A stretch of 64,000 bases of DNA from Methyloprofundus sp. (GTDB lineage: Bacteria > Pseudomonadota > Gammaproteobacteria > Methylococcales > Methylomonadaceae), in assembly GCA_016592635.1 (NCBI GenBank), contig AP023240.1:1426001-1490000 (forward strand), given 5' to 3'. The notes under the pieces were generated by a model that was not told the origin of the DNA, did no database searches, and saw only the letters and a list, made by a program, of their open reading frames with translations. The first letter of the stretch is position 1, and each line of letters begins with the position of its first letter. A program made the translations under genes and the position numbers. This document shows, one piece after another, positions 8,658 through 16,806 of the stretch.

Positions 8658-9254
8658 ATGCACAAACAAGGTTTATTAACTGAGGTTATTGATGCTTTAT
8701 GTTGTATGCCAGGAATAGGTCCAAAATCAGCGCAACGCATTGCTTTACATTTATTTCAACGAGATCGTGGTGGCGCTGAGAATTTAGCCAATGTGCTGCA
8801 GCAGGCGGTTGCTCAACTGGGTAATTGTAAGAACTGCCGTACTTTAACCGAGCATGAGTTTTGTGAAATATGTGCTAGCCCAAAACGTGATGCCAGTATT
8901 ATGTGTGTAGTGGAAAGTCCTGCAGATGTTTGGCTCATTAATCAAGCGGCTGATTACCAAGGTGTTTTTTTCGTATTAAATGGACGCTTATCACCCTTAG
9001 ATGGTATTGGGCCTGATGAAATAGGCTTATATCAACTTGAACAGCACTTAGATAGTGGTAAGATAACAGAACTTATTCTGGCAACCAACTCGACGGTAGA
9101 AGGTGAGGCAACTGCGCATTATATTGGGCAGCTAGCATTGCAACGGCAGATAAAAGTCACTCGCATTGCACATGGAGTACCTGTTGGTGGTGAGCTGGAA
9201 TTTATTGATAGTGGTACGTTAGCGCATGCATTTAGTGGGCGGCGCACAATATAA
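8658..9254 (+). CDS. recR: Recombination mediator RecR
   Basis: Acts with RecFO to load RecA at gaps. It carries an N-terminal helix-hairpin-helix (MPGIGPKSAQRIALHL), a C4 zinc finger (CKNCRTLTEHEFCEIC), a Toprim domain (MCVVESPADVWLIN) and a C-terminal Walker-B-like segment (RIAHGVPVGGELEFID). At 198 aa it is standard. The start is 2 nt after the ybaB stop, so they are almost certainly co-translated. Confidence 0.95.
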   Translation: MHKQGLLTEVIDALCCMPGIGPKSAQRIALHLFQRDRGGAENLANVLQQAVAQLGNCKNCRTLTEHEFCEICASPKRDASIMCVVESPADVWLINQAADYQGVFFVLNGRLSPLDGIGPDEIGLYQLEQHLDSGKITELILATNSTVEGEATAHYIGQLALQRQIKVTRIAHGVPVGGELEFIDSGTLAHAFSGRRTI

Positions 9255-9267
9255 TAGAGGCGACAAA

Positions 9268-9606
9268 ATGACAGATTGTCTATTTTGCAAGATGGTAAAC
9301 CAAGAAATACCAGTTGATAAGGTTTTTGAAGATGAGCATGTGCTGGCTTTTCGTGATATTAGTCCCAAAGCACCCACGCATATTTTAGTGATTCCCAAAC
9401 AGCATGTTGCTACTTTAAATGATTTGCAAGATCAGCCCTTAGCAGGGCACTTGTTACAAACCGTTGCACAGATTGCTACATCTGAAGGCATTGCTGAAAC
9501 AGGTTACCGTACTGTTATTAATTGCAATAATGCGGGTGGGCAGGAAGTCTATCACTTGCACCTGCACTTATTGGGTGGGCGACAAATGACTTGGCCTGCA
9601 GGCTAG
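9268..9606 (+). CDS. HIT-family (histidine triad) nucleotide hydrolase, HinT-like
   Basis: Purine nucleoside phosphoramidase type. ATG 9268 is preceded by GAGG (9257-9260) at 7-nt spacing; the longer frame from 9226 overlaps recR and lacks a site. It shows the zinc-finger-like CLFCKM start, [17 protein letters not shown] and the catalytic triad motif HLHLHLLGG at the C-terminus. At 112 aa it matches HinT. Confidence 0.9.
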   Translation: MTDCLFCKMVNQEIPVDKVFEDEHVLAFRDISPKAPTHILVIPKQHVATLNDLQDQPLAGHLLQTVAQIATSEGIAETGYRTVINCNNAGGQEVYHLHLHLLGGRQMTWPAG

Positions 9607-9610
9607 TTTG

Positions 9611-10585
9611 ATGTTAAGCAATATCACTGCTGAACAGGCTTTTAGCTGGTCAATTAGCTTGACTAAGCAGATAGATTTTAATTGTTTAACCAATGAAATG
9701 GTGACAATATTGACATCCATTTCGGGTGTTGACGAAGTGAATGCCTATGAGGTTTATGCAGGTCGGCAGGTAAGGTCTAGTGGTGAATCAGATGTGACTG
9801 AAAAAGTGATTCGCCGCTTTCCAGTTGATTTTACTTTAGTAGAGCAAGATGATGAATATATAGAATTGCTAAGTAATTTACCATCGGGCGATGCCCTGCA
9901 AGTGCTGGATTATAAAGAAGAAAAAATAGCACTTATGCAAGTGCGCCACTGTATTGGTCCTGATAGGGCAATATTGGTGCTTGGTCAGATAAATGAGGTG
10001 ATGTTGGCAATATTCCAGCATTTATTAGCTTTATACACCAATCAAGTTATTTTACATGATTATAAGGAACGCGATTTATTGACGCGTTTGCCGAATAGAC
10101 AGACTTTTGATAACCGTTTTTTTCAAGTATGTGATTATTTTCGCGAACACCAACTGCACAGAGAGTTAAATGATAAAGGTTCTTGGATTGCCATGCTGGA
10201 TATTGATCGTTTTAAGCGCGTAAATGATGAGCATGGTCATCAATGTGGTGATGAGGTGCTACTACATTTTAGTCAGTTGATGGAGCAGAGCTTTCGTTAT
10301 AATGATTTTCTGTTTCGTTTTGGCGGTGAAGAGTTTGTCGTTATTCTTAATCTGGTAGAAATGAATTTTGCCAAAGTGGTATTAGAACGTTTTAGAGAGT
10401 CTGTTGCGCAATATGATTTTCCGGAAGTGGGCAAGGTAACTGTCAGTATTGGGGCTACTCATATTGATAGTGAGTCTATGCCAATTGGTTTGCTAGGTGA
10501 TGCGGATGCAGCGTTGTATCATGCCAAGCATTCTGGGAGGAATAAGTTGGTATTTTATGAGGCAATGGAACGGCGAGCTATATAG
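9611..10585 (+). CDS. Diguanylate cyclase (GGDEF) with unknown N-terminal domain
   Basis: Makes cyclic di-GMP. The N-terminal ~150 residues are a soluble, GAF-like-sized region with no recognised motif. The GGDEF domain begins at [12 protein letters not shown]; the active site is GGEEF, preceded by the inhibitory I-site RYND exactly five residues upstream, so both catalysis and product inhibition are expected. There are no membrane segments, so it is cytoplasmic. ATG 9611 is preferred to TTG 9608. It lies 4 bp after the HIT gene at the end of the dnaX operon; no clear terminator follows. Confidence 0.9.
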   Translation: MLSNITAEQAFSWSISLTKQIDFNCLTNEMVTILTSISGVDEVNAYEVYAGRQVRSSGESDVTEKVIRRFPVDFTLVEQDDEYIELLSNLPSGDALQVLDYKEEKIALMQVRHCIGPDRAILVLGQINEVMLAIFQHLLALYTNQVILHDYKERDLLTRLPNRQTFDNRFFQVCDYFREHQLHRELNDKGSWIAMLDIDRFKRVNDEHGHQCGDEVLLHFSQLMEQSFRYNDFLFRFGGEEFVVILNLVEMNFAKVVLERFRESVAQYDFPEVGKVTVSIGATHIDSESMPIGLLGDADAALYHAKHSGRNKLVFYEAMERRAI

Positions 10586-10731
10586 TCAGTATTGAAATTA
10601 ATGACTACTTTTTTCTATGTTCAGGGGGTATAGTGCCAAAAGTAACCATACAATATTTTCCCCGTTAAATAAGCGCTAGATTTTCATAGTAATTCCCAGT
10701 CTCTTTTATCTTTTCCATCCTGCGTGTTGAG

Positions 10732-10764
10732 TCCTTAGGCGCGAGAATTCAATATTAACCGAGA
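10732..10764. repeat. Single arm of a dispersed palindromic element
   Basis: TCCTTAGGCGCGAGAATTC and the following bases match the left arm of the element at 34724-34800, and the inverted arms at 19148-19178 and 48864-48894. Confidence 0.55.
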
Positions 10765-10892
10765 CTAGCTTTGTCTTTTCGTTCCACAGTTATTAATATG
10801 TTGCTTTGTATCTTGAACTGGAGTGTTAGTGCGTCAGAAAAATTTACATTATAAAATTAACGCTTATTAATTACTTGGTAATAGGTGAGAAA

Positions 10893-10997
10893 ATGAACTT
10901 GTATAATAATATCTTATTAAATCATGTGGTTAATATAAATTTTCTCGCTTTATTAATGCCTTATGTGAGGGTTGTTTTTTGTAAGAAATATTTTTAA
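10893..10997 (+). CDS. Possible 34-aa hydrophobic peptide
   Basis: ATG 10893 has AGGTGAG (10883-10889) just upstream. The peptide is rich in Asn, Leu and Val and could span a membrane once. No family is recognised and it may be chance. Confidence 0.2.
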   Translation: MNLYNNILLNHVVNINFLALLMPYVRVVFCKKYF

Positions 10998-11127
10998 CGT
11001 TATAGTGTCAAAAATATTTACAATGCATACTAGTAGATATTGAATAAATGTCAATTTTTTTTACAGATTTAATAATTAAATGGAATAATATTATTTTTAA
11101 TCATTAATAATCAGCCATTTACGTTAG

Positions 11128-11143
11128 TGGCTTGTTTTTTGCT
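11128..11143 (+). promoter_or_regulatory. sigma-54 promoter of the PEP-CTERM lectin gene
   Basis: TGGCTTGTTTTTTGCT fits the -24/-12 consensus, with GG at 11129-11130 and GC at 11141-11142 exactly 10 nt apart. It predicts a start near 11154 and a 42-nt leader. RpoN control of PEP-CTERM genes is known in other bacteria. Confidence 0.7.
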
Positions 11144-11195
11144 TGGTGATAAATAAAGGTTTTTAAATTAGTTTAAAAAATATTTGGAGAAAGAA

Positions 11196-11789
11196 ATGAA
11201 AAATATATTCAAAGCTACTGCGGTTGCAATTTTGTGTGCTAACACGATAAATGCTCAAGCAATACCCGTTCAATGGACATCAGGTGCTGGTGCCAATAAT
11301 CATTGGTATGATTTTATAGGGGGCTCCAATACATGGACTTCAGCTCAAACAAGTGCTTTAGGGAGTACATTTAATGGAATGACTGGCTATTTAGCAACAA
11401 TTACCTCGGCAGAAGAAAATAATTTTTTAGTGGCGTTGTCGTCTATTGATGGATGGATTGGGGCAACTGACGAAGCAAACGAAGGAGAGTGGCTGTGGGC
11501 AAATGGGCCAGAGGCAGGTACTCAATTTTGGCAGGGAACGAGTACTGGGGCTGCTGTTGGAGGGAATTTTTCAAGCTGGAATACTGGTGAACCAAATAAT
11601 GTAGGTGCAGTTGGTGAGGATTATGCTCATTTACAAGGAGGTCGTTGGAATGATTTACCAAATGGGAGCAATCGAGGATATTTTGTTGAGTTTTCAGGTG
11701 TTACATCCTCTGTGCCAGAACCTATGACACTATGGTTATTGGCCAGTGGTTTAATTGGTTTTGGTGCTATGAGAAAAAAATATCAATAA
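11196..11789 (+). CDS. PEP-CTERM-anchored C-type lectin-like protein
   Basis: Exported protein with an N-terminal signal (KNIFKATAVAILCANT...NAQA), a C-type-lectin fold region (YLATITSAEENNFLVAL, GWIGATDEANEGEWLWANG, WNTGEPNN, EDYAHLQGGRWNDLP) and a C-terminal sorting signal: VPEP, a hydrophobic helix and a basic tail RKKYQ. The WNTGEPNN motif is typical of carbohydrate- and calcium-binding lectins. Exosortase would process it for surface or EPS attachment; no exosortase gene is in the window. ATG 11196 has GGAG 6 nt upstream, better than TTG 11184. Confidence 0.88.
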   Translation: MKNIFKATAVAILCANTINAQAIPVQWTSGAGANNHWYDFIGGSNTWTSAQTSALGSTFNGMTGYLATITSAEENNFLVALSSIDGWIGATDEANEGEWLWANGPEAGTQFWQGTSTGAAVGGNFSSWNTGEPNNVGAVGEDYAHLQGGRWNDLPNGSNRGYFVEFSGVTSSVPEPMTLWLLASGLIGFGAMRKKYQ

Positions 11790-11807
11790 GTTTTTTTGTA
11801 GCAGAAG

Positions 11808-11889
11808 GTCGGAATAGCTTATCAGGCGCAAAACAGATAAGGTTTTCCGACATGGTTACTGTGGTGGAAAATGCTAAAGCTATTCCACC
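11808..11889. terminator. Tandem hairpins between the lectin gene and phoU
   Basis: GTCGGAA (11808-11814) pairs with TTCCGAC (11845-11851), enclosing a second TTATC/GATAA pairing. A second hairpin GGTGGAA/TTCCACC (11863-11889) abuts the phoU stop. The genes converge, so the hairpins may terminate both. Confidence 0.55.
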
Positions 11890-12567
11890 TTACAATCTCA
11901 CTTTATTAATCTCCCCACCAATTTTGGCAAAGTGCATTAAATAAGCAATACTTAATGCGCGATCTGCTATCTTTTCAAGGCGGCGCAGTGCAAACATAAC
12001 CCCTTGGTACTCATTGGAAAGCTGGATATCTGCATTGATCTTTTTCAATAAACTTTTTTCAATGATTTTATACAGCTCATCATTTTTACCTTCTTCCACT
12101 ACGACTGCCTTATAAAGCTCAGCTACGACTTGTTTATCATCTGTTGCAAACAGTGCCAAGGCATTTTGTACGGCTATGACGCAGGTTTTTTGTAAAGGAA
12201 TGGCATATTCAAGAATAAAGTCTTTATCAATATCTTTGGATAAAACATAGGGAAAATCGCGCATAAAAGAGCGGCTGCTATTGACAATGCGGTCTAATTC
12301 ATTGGTGACTTTTAGAAAGGCAACTAATTGTCTCAGGTCGCGAGCCTCGGGAGTGTAGAGGGCAAATACATGAATAATTTGCGTGTCAATTTTGGCAATA
12401 TCTTGCAGCCACTCCTTTTTAGGGTAAAGTTTTATATCCTTTAAACTTTCTATTTGGCCTTGCTCTAATTTTTCTGAAATTTCTTCATTCAGTTTAAGTG
12501 CTTTACTCCCCAAACGGGTCATATCTTGCAGAATATTATGCAATTTTTCTGTTTCAGTTGGTAGCAT
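11890..12567 (-). CDS. phoU: Phosphate-signalling protein PhoU
   Basis: Negative regulator linking the Pst transporter to PhoR. An all-helical protein of 225 aa with the two PhoU repeats; recognisable segments are LYTPEARDLRQLVAFLKVTNEL-like and ALRRLEKIADRALSIAYLMHF. It overlaps the pstB stop by one base and ends the operon. Confidence 0.9.
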   Translation of the reverse strand: MLPTETEKLHNILQDMTRLGSKALKLNEEISEKLEQGQIESLKDIKLYPKKEWLQDIAKIDTQIIHVFALYTPEARDLRQLVAFLKVTNELDRIVNSSRSFMRDFPYVLSKDIDKDFILEYAIPLQKTCVIAVQNALALFATDDKQVVAELYKAVVVEEGKNDELYKIIEKSLLKKINADIQLSNEYQGVMFALRRLEKIADRALSIAYLMHFAKIGGEINKVRL

Positions 12568-13337
12568 TAACCATATCTCCCAGTAATATAATCTTCAGTT
12601 TTTTGTTTTGTTGGGTTAATAAATATGGTCTCTGTCGCCGCATATTCAATTAAATTGCCCATATGAAAAAATGCGGTCATATCTGCAACACGCCCTGCTT
12701 GTTGCATATTATGCGTCACAATAATAATGCTATATTGTTTTTTTAACTCCAGCATTAATGCTTCTATTTTCTCAGTAGAAATAGGGTCTAAGGCAGAAGT
12801 AGGTTCATCCATTAAAATAACATCAGGTTCTATGGCAATGGTGCGTGCTATACATAAACGCTGCTGTTGGCCTCCAGAAAGCGAGGTGCCAGGGTCGGTT
12901 AATTTATCTTTCACTTCATTCCATAAGCCTGCTTGCATTAATGATCGTTCAACCAAATCATCACAGGCTGTGCCTTTTTTGACTATACCGTGTTTAAGTG
13001 GGGCGTAAGCGACATTTTCATAAATGGATTTAGGAAATGGGTTGGGCTGTTGAAAGACCATGCCGATACGTTTGCGTACCGCAACTTCATCAACATCTTT
13101 ATCATAAATATTTTTTGTATCAATAATGACCCTGCCATCAATACGGACGCTCTTAATCAAATCATTCATACGATTAAGACAGCGTAAGAAGGTGGACTTA
13201 CCACAGCCAGAAGGCCCGATTAAAGCCGTAATTTGATTGGCATAAATATCCATATTAATGCCATGTAGCGCATGGTTATCACCATAATATAAATGCAAAT
13301 CTTGAACTGAAATTTTGGTGCTGTTTTGTTGACTCAT
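12567..13337 (-). CDS. pstB: Phosphate ABC transporter ATP-binding protein PstB
   Basis: The ATPase of the high-affinity phosphate importer. Walker [10 protein letters not shown], signature [16 protein letters not shown], Walker [15 protein letters not shown] and H-loop VTHNMQQA are all intact. At 256 aa, standard. It directly abuts pstA (stop/start adjacent). Confidence 0.97.
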   Translation of the reverse strand: MSQQNSTKISVQDLHLYYGDNHALHGINMDIYANQITALIGPSGCGKSTFLRCLNRMNDLIKSVRIDGRVIIDTKNIYDKDVDEVAVRKRIGMVFQQPNPFPKSIYENVAYAPLKHGIVKKGTACDDLVERSLMQAGLWNEVKDKLTDPGTSLSGGQQQRLCIARTIAIEPDVILMDEPTSALDPISTEKIEALMLELKKQYSIIIVTHNMQQAGRVADMTAFFHMGNLIEYAATETIFINPTKQKTEDYITGRYG

Positions 13338-14522
13338 TTACCACTTAACCTCGAATCGCTTTCTTAAATAAATTGCAAAGGTATTCAATGAAATTAATAC
13401 GCTGATTAATAACATAATACCTGCAGCAGTCCGTTCTACATAGGCTCTTTCCGGCATACCCGCCCAAGTAAATAATTGCGCTGGCATCACGGTTGCCGAC
13501 TCAAAAATTGATGTTGGCGTATCAGGAATAAAGGCAATCATACCGATAATAATAAGGGGGGCTGTTTCGCCCATAGCTTGTGAAAGGCCAATAATAGAAC
13601 CTGTCATAATGCCTGGAAATGCTAACGGTAATACATGATCTTGTACAACTTGTACTTTGGTTAGGCCTAAACCATAACCTGCTTGCCTAATGCTGTCAGG
13701 TACACTACGTAAGGCGGCGCGTGAACTGACAATAATAATGGGTAGGGTCATTAATGCTAAGGTTAAACCACCGACTAAAGGTGAGCTTCTTGGCATGCCA
13801 AATAAACTGATAAATACCGCTAGCCCTAATAAACCAAATAAAATGGAAGGAATGGCAGCTAGGTTATTGATATTAACTTCCACTAATTGTGTCCAACGAT
13901 TATCCTCAGCAAATTCCTCTAAATAAACGGCAGTCATCACCCCTAACGGGAAGGCAACAATCATGGTGACTAATAATGTTAATACGGAACCCACAACGGC
14001 AGATTTAAAGCCTGAATTTTCAGGGATTTTTGAATCACCATGACTAAAGAAAATTTGGTTAAAATGCAGTTCTACTTTGTCTTGAGCCTGCATTGTTTTT
14101 ATCAGGTTAAGGTCTTTATCTTTTACTTTATAGTAATGGCCTTTTAAATATTGATCTACCTGATGATTTAATAATACCCATGTGATTTGTTTGGTGCCTA
14201 GTAATTCAGGGTTAGCTTTAACACGCTTAGGTATATCTCTTAGCCATGCGCGACTAACGACTTTACGGTACTTTTTATCAATCGCTTTGCGTGTCGATGC
14301 AATGGTTTTTTCGCTATAGTTAACTTCAATCTGTATATAAGACTGCTGGAATGCAGGCAGCCCTTTGTATATCATATCGCCTAGAAAAAACAGCAGGAAG
14401 CTAATCGAAAAAATAATAGAGGTAATCGTAAAGCTTTTAAAGACTTTCGCTTTCAGGTGTCGCTTATTCAACGAGGTATCATAAAAAGGATTGCTTAGCT
14501 GTGAGTCTGCTTGCTTACTCAT
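13338..14522 (-). CDS. pstA: Phosphate ABC transporter permease PstA
   Basis: Inner-membrane permease half. The C-terminal ~230 residues carry the MetI-like domain with SVVGSVLTLLVTMIVAFPLG, EEFAEDNRW, the EAA-like loop RSVPDSIRQAGYGLGLTK and the GQAMGETAPL-type motif. The N-terminal ~165 residues form one membrane helix plus a large hydrophilic insert before the second helix, making it 394 aa instead of about 290, as in several gammaproteobacteria. It overlaps pstC by 4 nt. Confidence 0.93.
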   Translation of the reverse strand: MSKQADSQLSNPFYDTSLNKRHLKAKVFKSFTITSIIFSISFLLFFLGDMIYKGLPAFQQSYIQIEVNYSEKTIASTRKAIDKKYRKVVSRAWLRDIPKRVKANPELLGTKQITWVLLNHQVDQYLKGHYYKVKDKDLNLIKTMQAQDKVELHFNQIFFSHGDSKIPENSGFKSAVVGSVLTLLVTMIVAFPLGVMTAVYLEEFAEDNRWTQLVEVNINNLAAIPSILFGLLGLAVFISLFGMPRSSPLVGGLTLALMTLPIIIVSSRAALRSVPDSIRQAGYGLGLTKVQVVQDHVLPLAFPGIMTGSIIGLSQAMGETAPLIIIGMIAFIPDTPTSIFESATVMPAQLFTWAGMPERAYVERTAAGIMLLISVLISLNTFAIYLRKRFEVKW

Positions 14523-15448
14523 AAGGTATTGACCTTGTATTTTTCTTTAAATTTGTGAATCAAACTGATAGAGATGATATTGAGTATTAAAGTCACCACA
14601 AATAAGACCAGACCTAAGGCAAAGGCTGATAAGGTATCTGGTGAGTTGAACTCATTATCGCCAACCAATGCATCGACGATTCTAACCGTGACCGTGGTCA
14701 TATCTTCGAGTGGGTTCCAAGAAAGGTTAGGGCGCAAGCCTGCGGCCATGACCACAATCATGGTTTCCCCTAAAGCTTTGGATAAGCCTAATATGGAAGC
14801 GGAAATAATACCGGGCAGTGCAGATGGGATCACAATGGAAGTAATGGTTTCGCCTTGGGTCATGCCTAATGCTAAAGAAGCTTTACGCTGTGAATCAGGT
14901 ACCGCTCGAATTACATCATCGCTTAAGGAAGAGATAACAGGGATAATCATAATACCCATCACCGCTCCACTGGCTAATGCACTATTAAATGAGGCATGCA
15001 CACCAAAGCTAGCGAAAAAATTAACGATAGCAGGTGCGACCGTAATGGCTGCAAAAAAACCATAAACAACGGTTGGGATGCCTGCTAAAATTTCCAGAAG
15101 AGGCTTTAATTTATCGCGCAAAAAGTCTGAGGCGTACTCACTCAGGAAAATAGCACTACCTAAACCAATGGGAACTGCAACCGCCATGGCAATAAAGGTA
15201 ATCATAAACGTGCCGGCAAAAATGGGCACTGCACCAAATTTACTATTTTCAACACCAGGAGACCATTCTGTACCAGTGATAAAATACCAAAAACTGCGCA
15301 TTTGAAAAAATTCGATGGCTTCAAATAAAATTGAAAACAATACGCCAAAGGTTGTTAAAATCGAAACAGTTGCAGCACTAATCAAGCAAAAATGGATCAA
15401 CTGTTCTTTTAAGCCGTGATGACGGTTTTTTAGTTCAAAAGGTTTCAA
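14519..15448 (-). CDS. pstC: Phosphate ABC transporter permease PstC
   Basis: The second permease half, 309 aa, with six predicted membrane helices. Conserved segments include FSILFEAIEFF, GSAIFLSEYASD, GIPTVVYGFFA, the EAA loop RAVPDSQRKASLALGMTQ and LSKALGETMIVVMAAG. It is separated from pstS by 72 bp containing an attenuator-like hairpin. Confidence 0.95.
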   Translation of the reverse strand: MKPFELKNRHHGLKEQLIHFCLISAATVSILTTFGVLFSILFEAIEFFQMRSFWYFITGTEWSPGVENSKFGAVPIFAGTFMITFIAMAVAVPIGLGSAIFLSEYASDFLRDKLKPLLEILAGIPTVVYGFFAAITVAPAIVNFFASFGVHASFNSALASGAVMGIMIIPVISSLSDDVIRAVPDSQRKASLALGMTQGETITSIVIPSALPGIISASILGLSKALGETMIVVMAAGLRPNLSWNPLEDMTTVTVRIVDALVGDNEFNSPDTLSAFALGLVLFVVTLILNIISISLIHKFKEKYKVNTL

Positions 15449-15470
15449 AAATACTCACTCCTTAATAAAA

Positions 15471-15505
15471 AGTAACCGATACTAAGTTATTTAGTATCGG
15501 TTACT
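15471..15505 (-). terminator. Intrinsic terminator/attenuator between pstS and pstC
   Basis: A 15-bp stem (15471-15485 with 15491-15505) is followed on the minus strand by TTTTTATTAAG. Partial read-through would give more PstS than permease, as is usual for binding-protein operons. Confidence 0.75.
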
Positions 15506-15520
15506 TGTTTGTGCGTTATT

Positions 15521-16591
15521 TTACTTTTTACTTAGCGCATCTAAAGTCAGTTTTTTGTGTTGTATAACACTTGTTCTAATCGCATTGCGGCGTGCTTTAG
15601 GTAGTGAAATTAAGCCAATTTCACCTAAAATGCTATCGTCACCAATCATATTTTCACTCATAAATAATTCAACATATTTATCCATGGCAGGCACGGCTGC
15701 TCTATGTGAGTTTTTAACATAGAAAAATAATGAGCGAGAGATAGGGTAGAGCCCTGTTGATATAGTGGTCGGGGTTGGTACGATACCGTCAATTCTTGCC
15801 GCACTCACTTTATCGTCATTTTCCATTAAAAAGCTGTAACCAAAAATACCAATGGCAGCAGGGTTTTTATCTAGTTTTTGCACGATTAAATTATCATTTT
15901 CACCAGAAGGCACATATACGCCATCTTGTCTGATTTTATGGTATTTTTTATAGCCTTTGTTTTTTACTTTATCTGCCTGATAAAGTGAAGTGTAGACATC
16001 CATTTTCTTGGTTTGCCCCTTCATGATCATATCTTCAAAAGCATCACGTGTGCCAGAGCTAGTCGGTGGGCCGTAAATGATGATTTCTCTGCTAGGTAGG
16101 CTGGTGTCGATTTCATTCCATTTTTTATATGGGTTTCTAATTAAGCTCTTGCCATCTGCTGCTGGGACTTCTTCGGCAACAGCTAATAATAATTGTTTTT
16201 TAGTCAGTAATAACGGTGCACTATTTTTGTTTTGTGCAATGGCAATACCATCAAAACCGATGACAGCTTCGGTAATATCCGTTACACCATTTTTTGCACA
16301 CATTTCGAATTCTTTTGCTTTCATGCGGCGTGAGGCATTGGAAATATCAGGTGTATTTAAATCATTACCTTTACAGAATAATTTCATCCCGCCACCAGAC
16401 CCCGTTGACTCAACAACGGGTGTTGGGTTGTCTGTTGTGGCGCCAAATTCTTCAGCAACTGAGCTAGAAAATGGGTATACGGTTGATGAACCAACAATTT
16501 TAATTTGTTCACGTGCTTGTACTGTTGTTACTGCACTGATAGCAAAGAGTGAGCCCACAACAAGAGATAAAACAGATTTATTAGGTATCAT
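15521..16591 (-). CDS. pstS: Periplasmic phosphate-binding protein PstS
   Basis: Captures phosphate for PstCAB. The start is set at the ATG 16589-16591 (MIPNKSVLSLVVGS), which gives a clean signal peptide ending in VQA; the longer frame runs into the Pho box. Motifs: KIVGSSTVYPFSSSVAEEF, ESTGSGGGMKLFCKG, SNASRRMK, IIYGPPTSSGTRDAFE and SLFFYVKN. At 356 aa it belongs to the longer PstS group rather than the E. coli type. Confidence 0.93.
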   Translation of the reverse strand: MIPNKSVLSLVVGSLFAISAVTTVQAREQIKIVGSSTVYPFSSSVAEEFGATTDNPTPVVESTGSGGGMKLFCKGNDLNTPDISNASRRMKAKEFEMCAKNGVTDITEAVIGFDGIAIAQNKNSAPLLLTKKQLLLAVAEEVPAADGKSLIRNPYKKWNEIDTSLPSREIIIYGPPTSSGTRDAFEDMIMKGQTKKMDVYTSLYQADKVKNKGYKKYHKIRQDGVYVPSGENDNLIVQKLDKNPAAIGIFGYSFLMENDDKVSAARIDGIVPTPTTISTGLYPISRSLFFYVKNSHRAAVPAMDKYVELFMSENMIGDDSILGEIGLISLPKARRNAIRTSVIQHKKLTLDALSKK

Positions 16592-16630
16592 TTTTTTAAT
16601 TCCGGTTATTTGTAATCTGTTGGGAATTAT

Positions 16631-16659
16631 ATGAACTGAATATGACAGAGCTATGACAG
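16631..16659 (-). promoter_or_regulatory. Pho box upstream of pstS
   Basis: On the minus strand CTGTCATAGCTCTGTCATAT is followed by TCAGTTCAT: three direct CTGTCAT-like repeats at 11-bp spacing, matching the PhoB consensus. It lies 40 bp before the pstS start, in the gap shared with the divergent TonB receptor. Confidence 0.88.
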
Positions 16660-16806
16660 TTTGAATTTTTATCATTTCTATACTTCAGAGGCAACCATCA
16701 GGAAAGCTAGAAGGTTGATAAAAGGCAAAATCAGGAAAAAGTCCTATAGTCTTTAATATATAAAAAGTCTAAAATTTGTCTTTTTGAATTTACTTTTTAC
16801 CGTGAC

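Larger units (their letters stand above)
10586..11127. other. Long AT-rich intergenic region before the PEP-CTERM lectin
   Basis: It contains one arm of the dispersed 32-bp repeat (10732-10764) and a possible 34-aa reading frame (10893-10997); otherwise nothing is recognised. Confidence 0.4.
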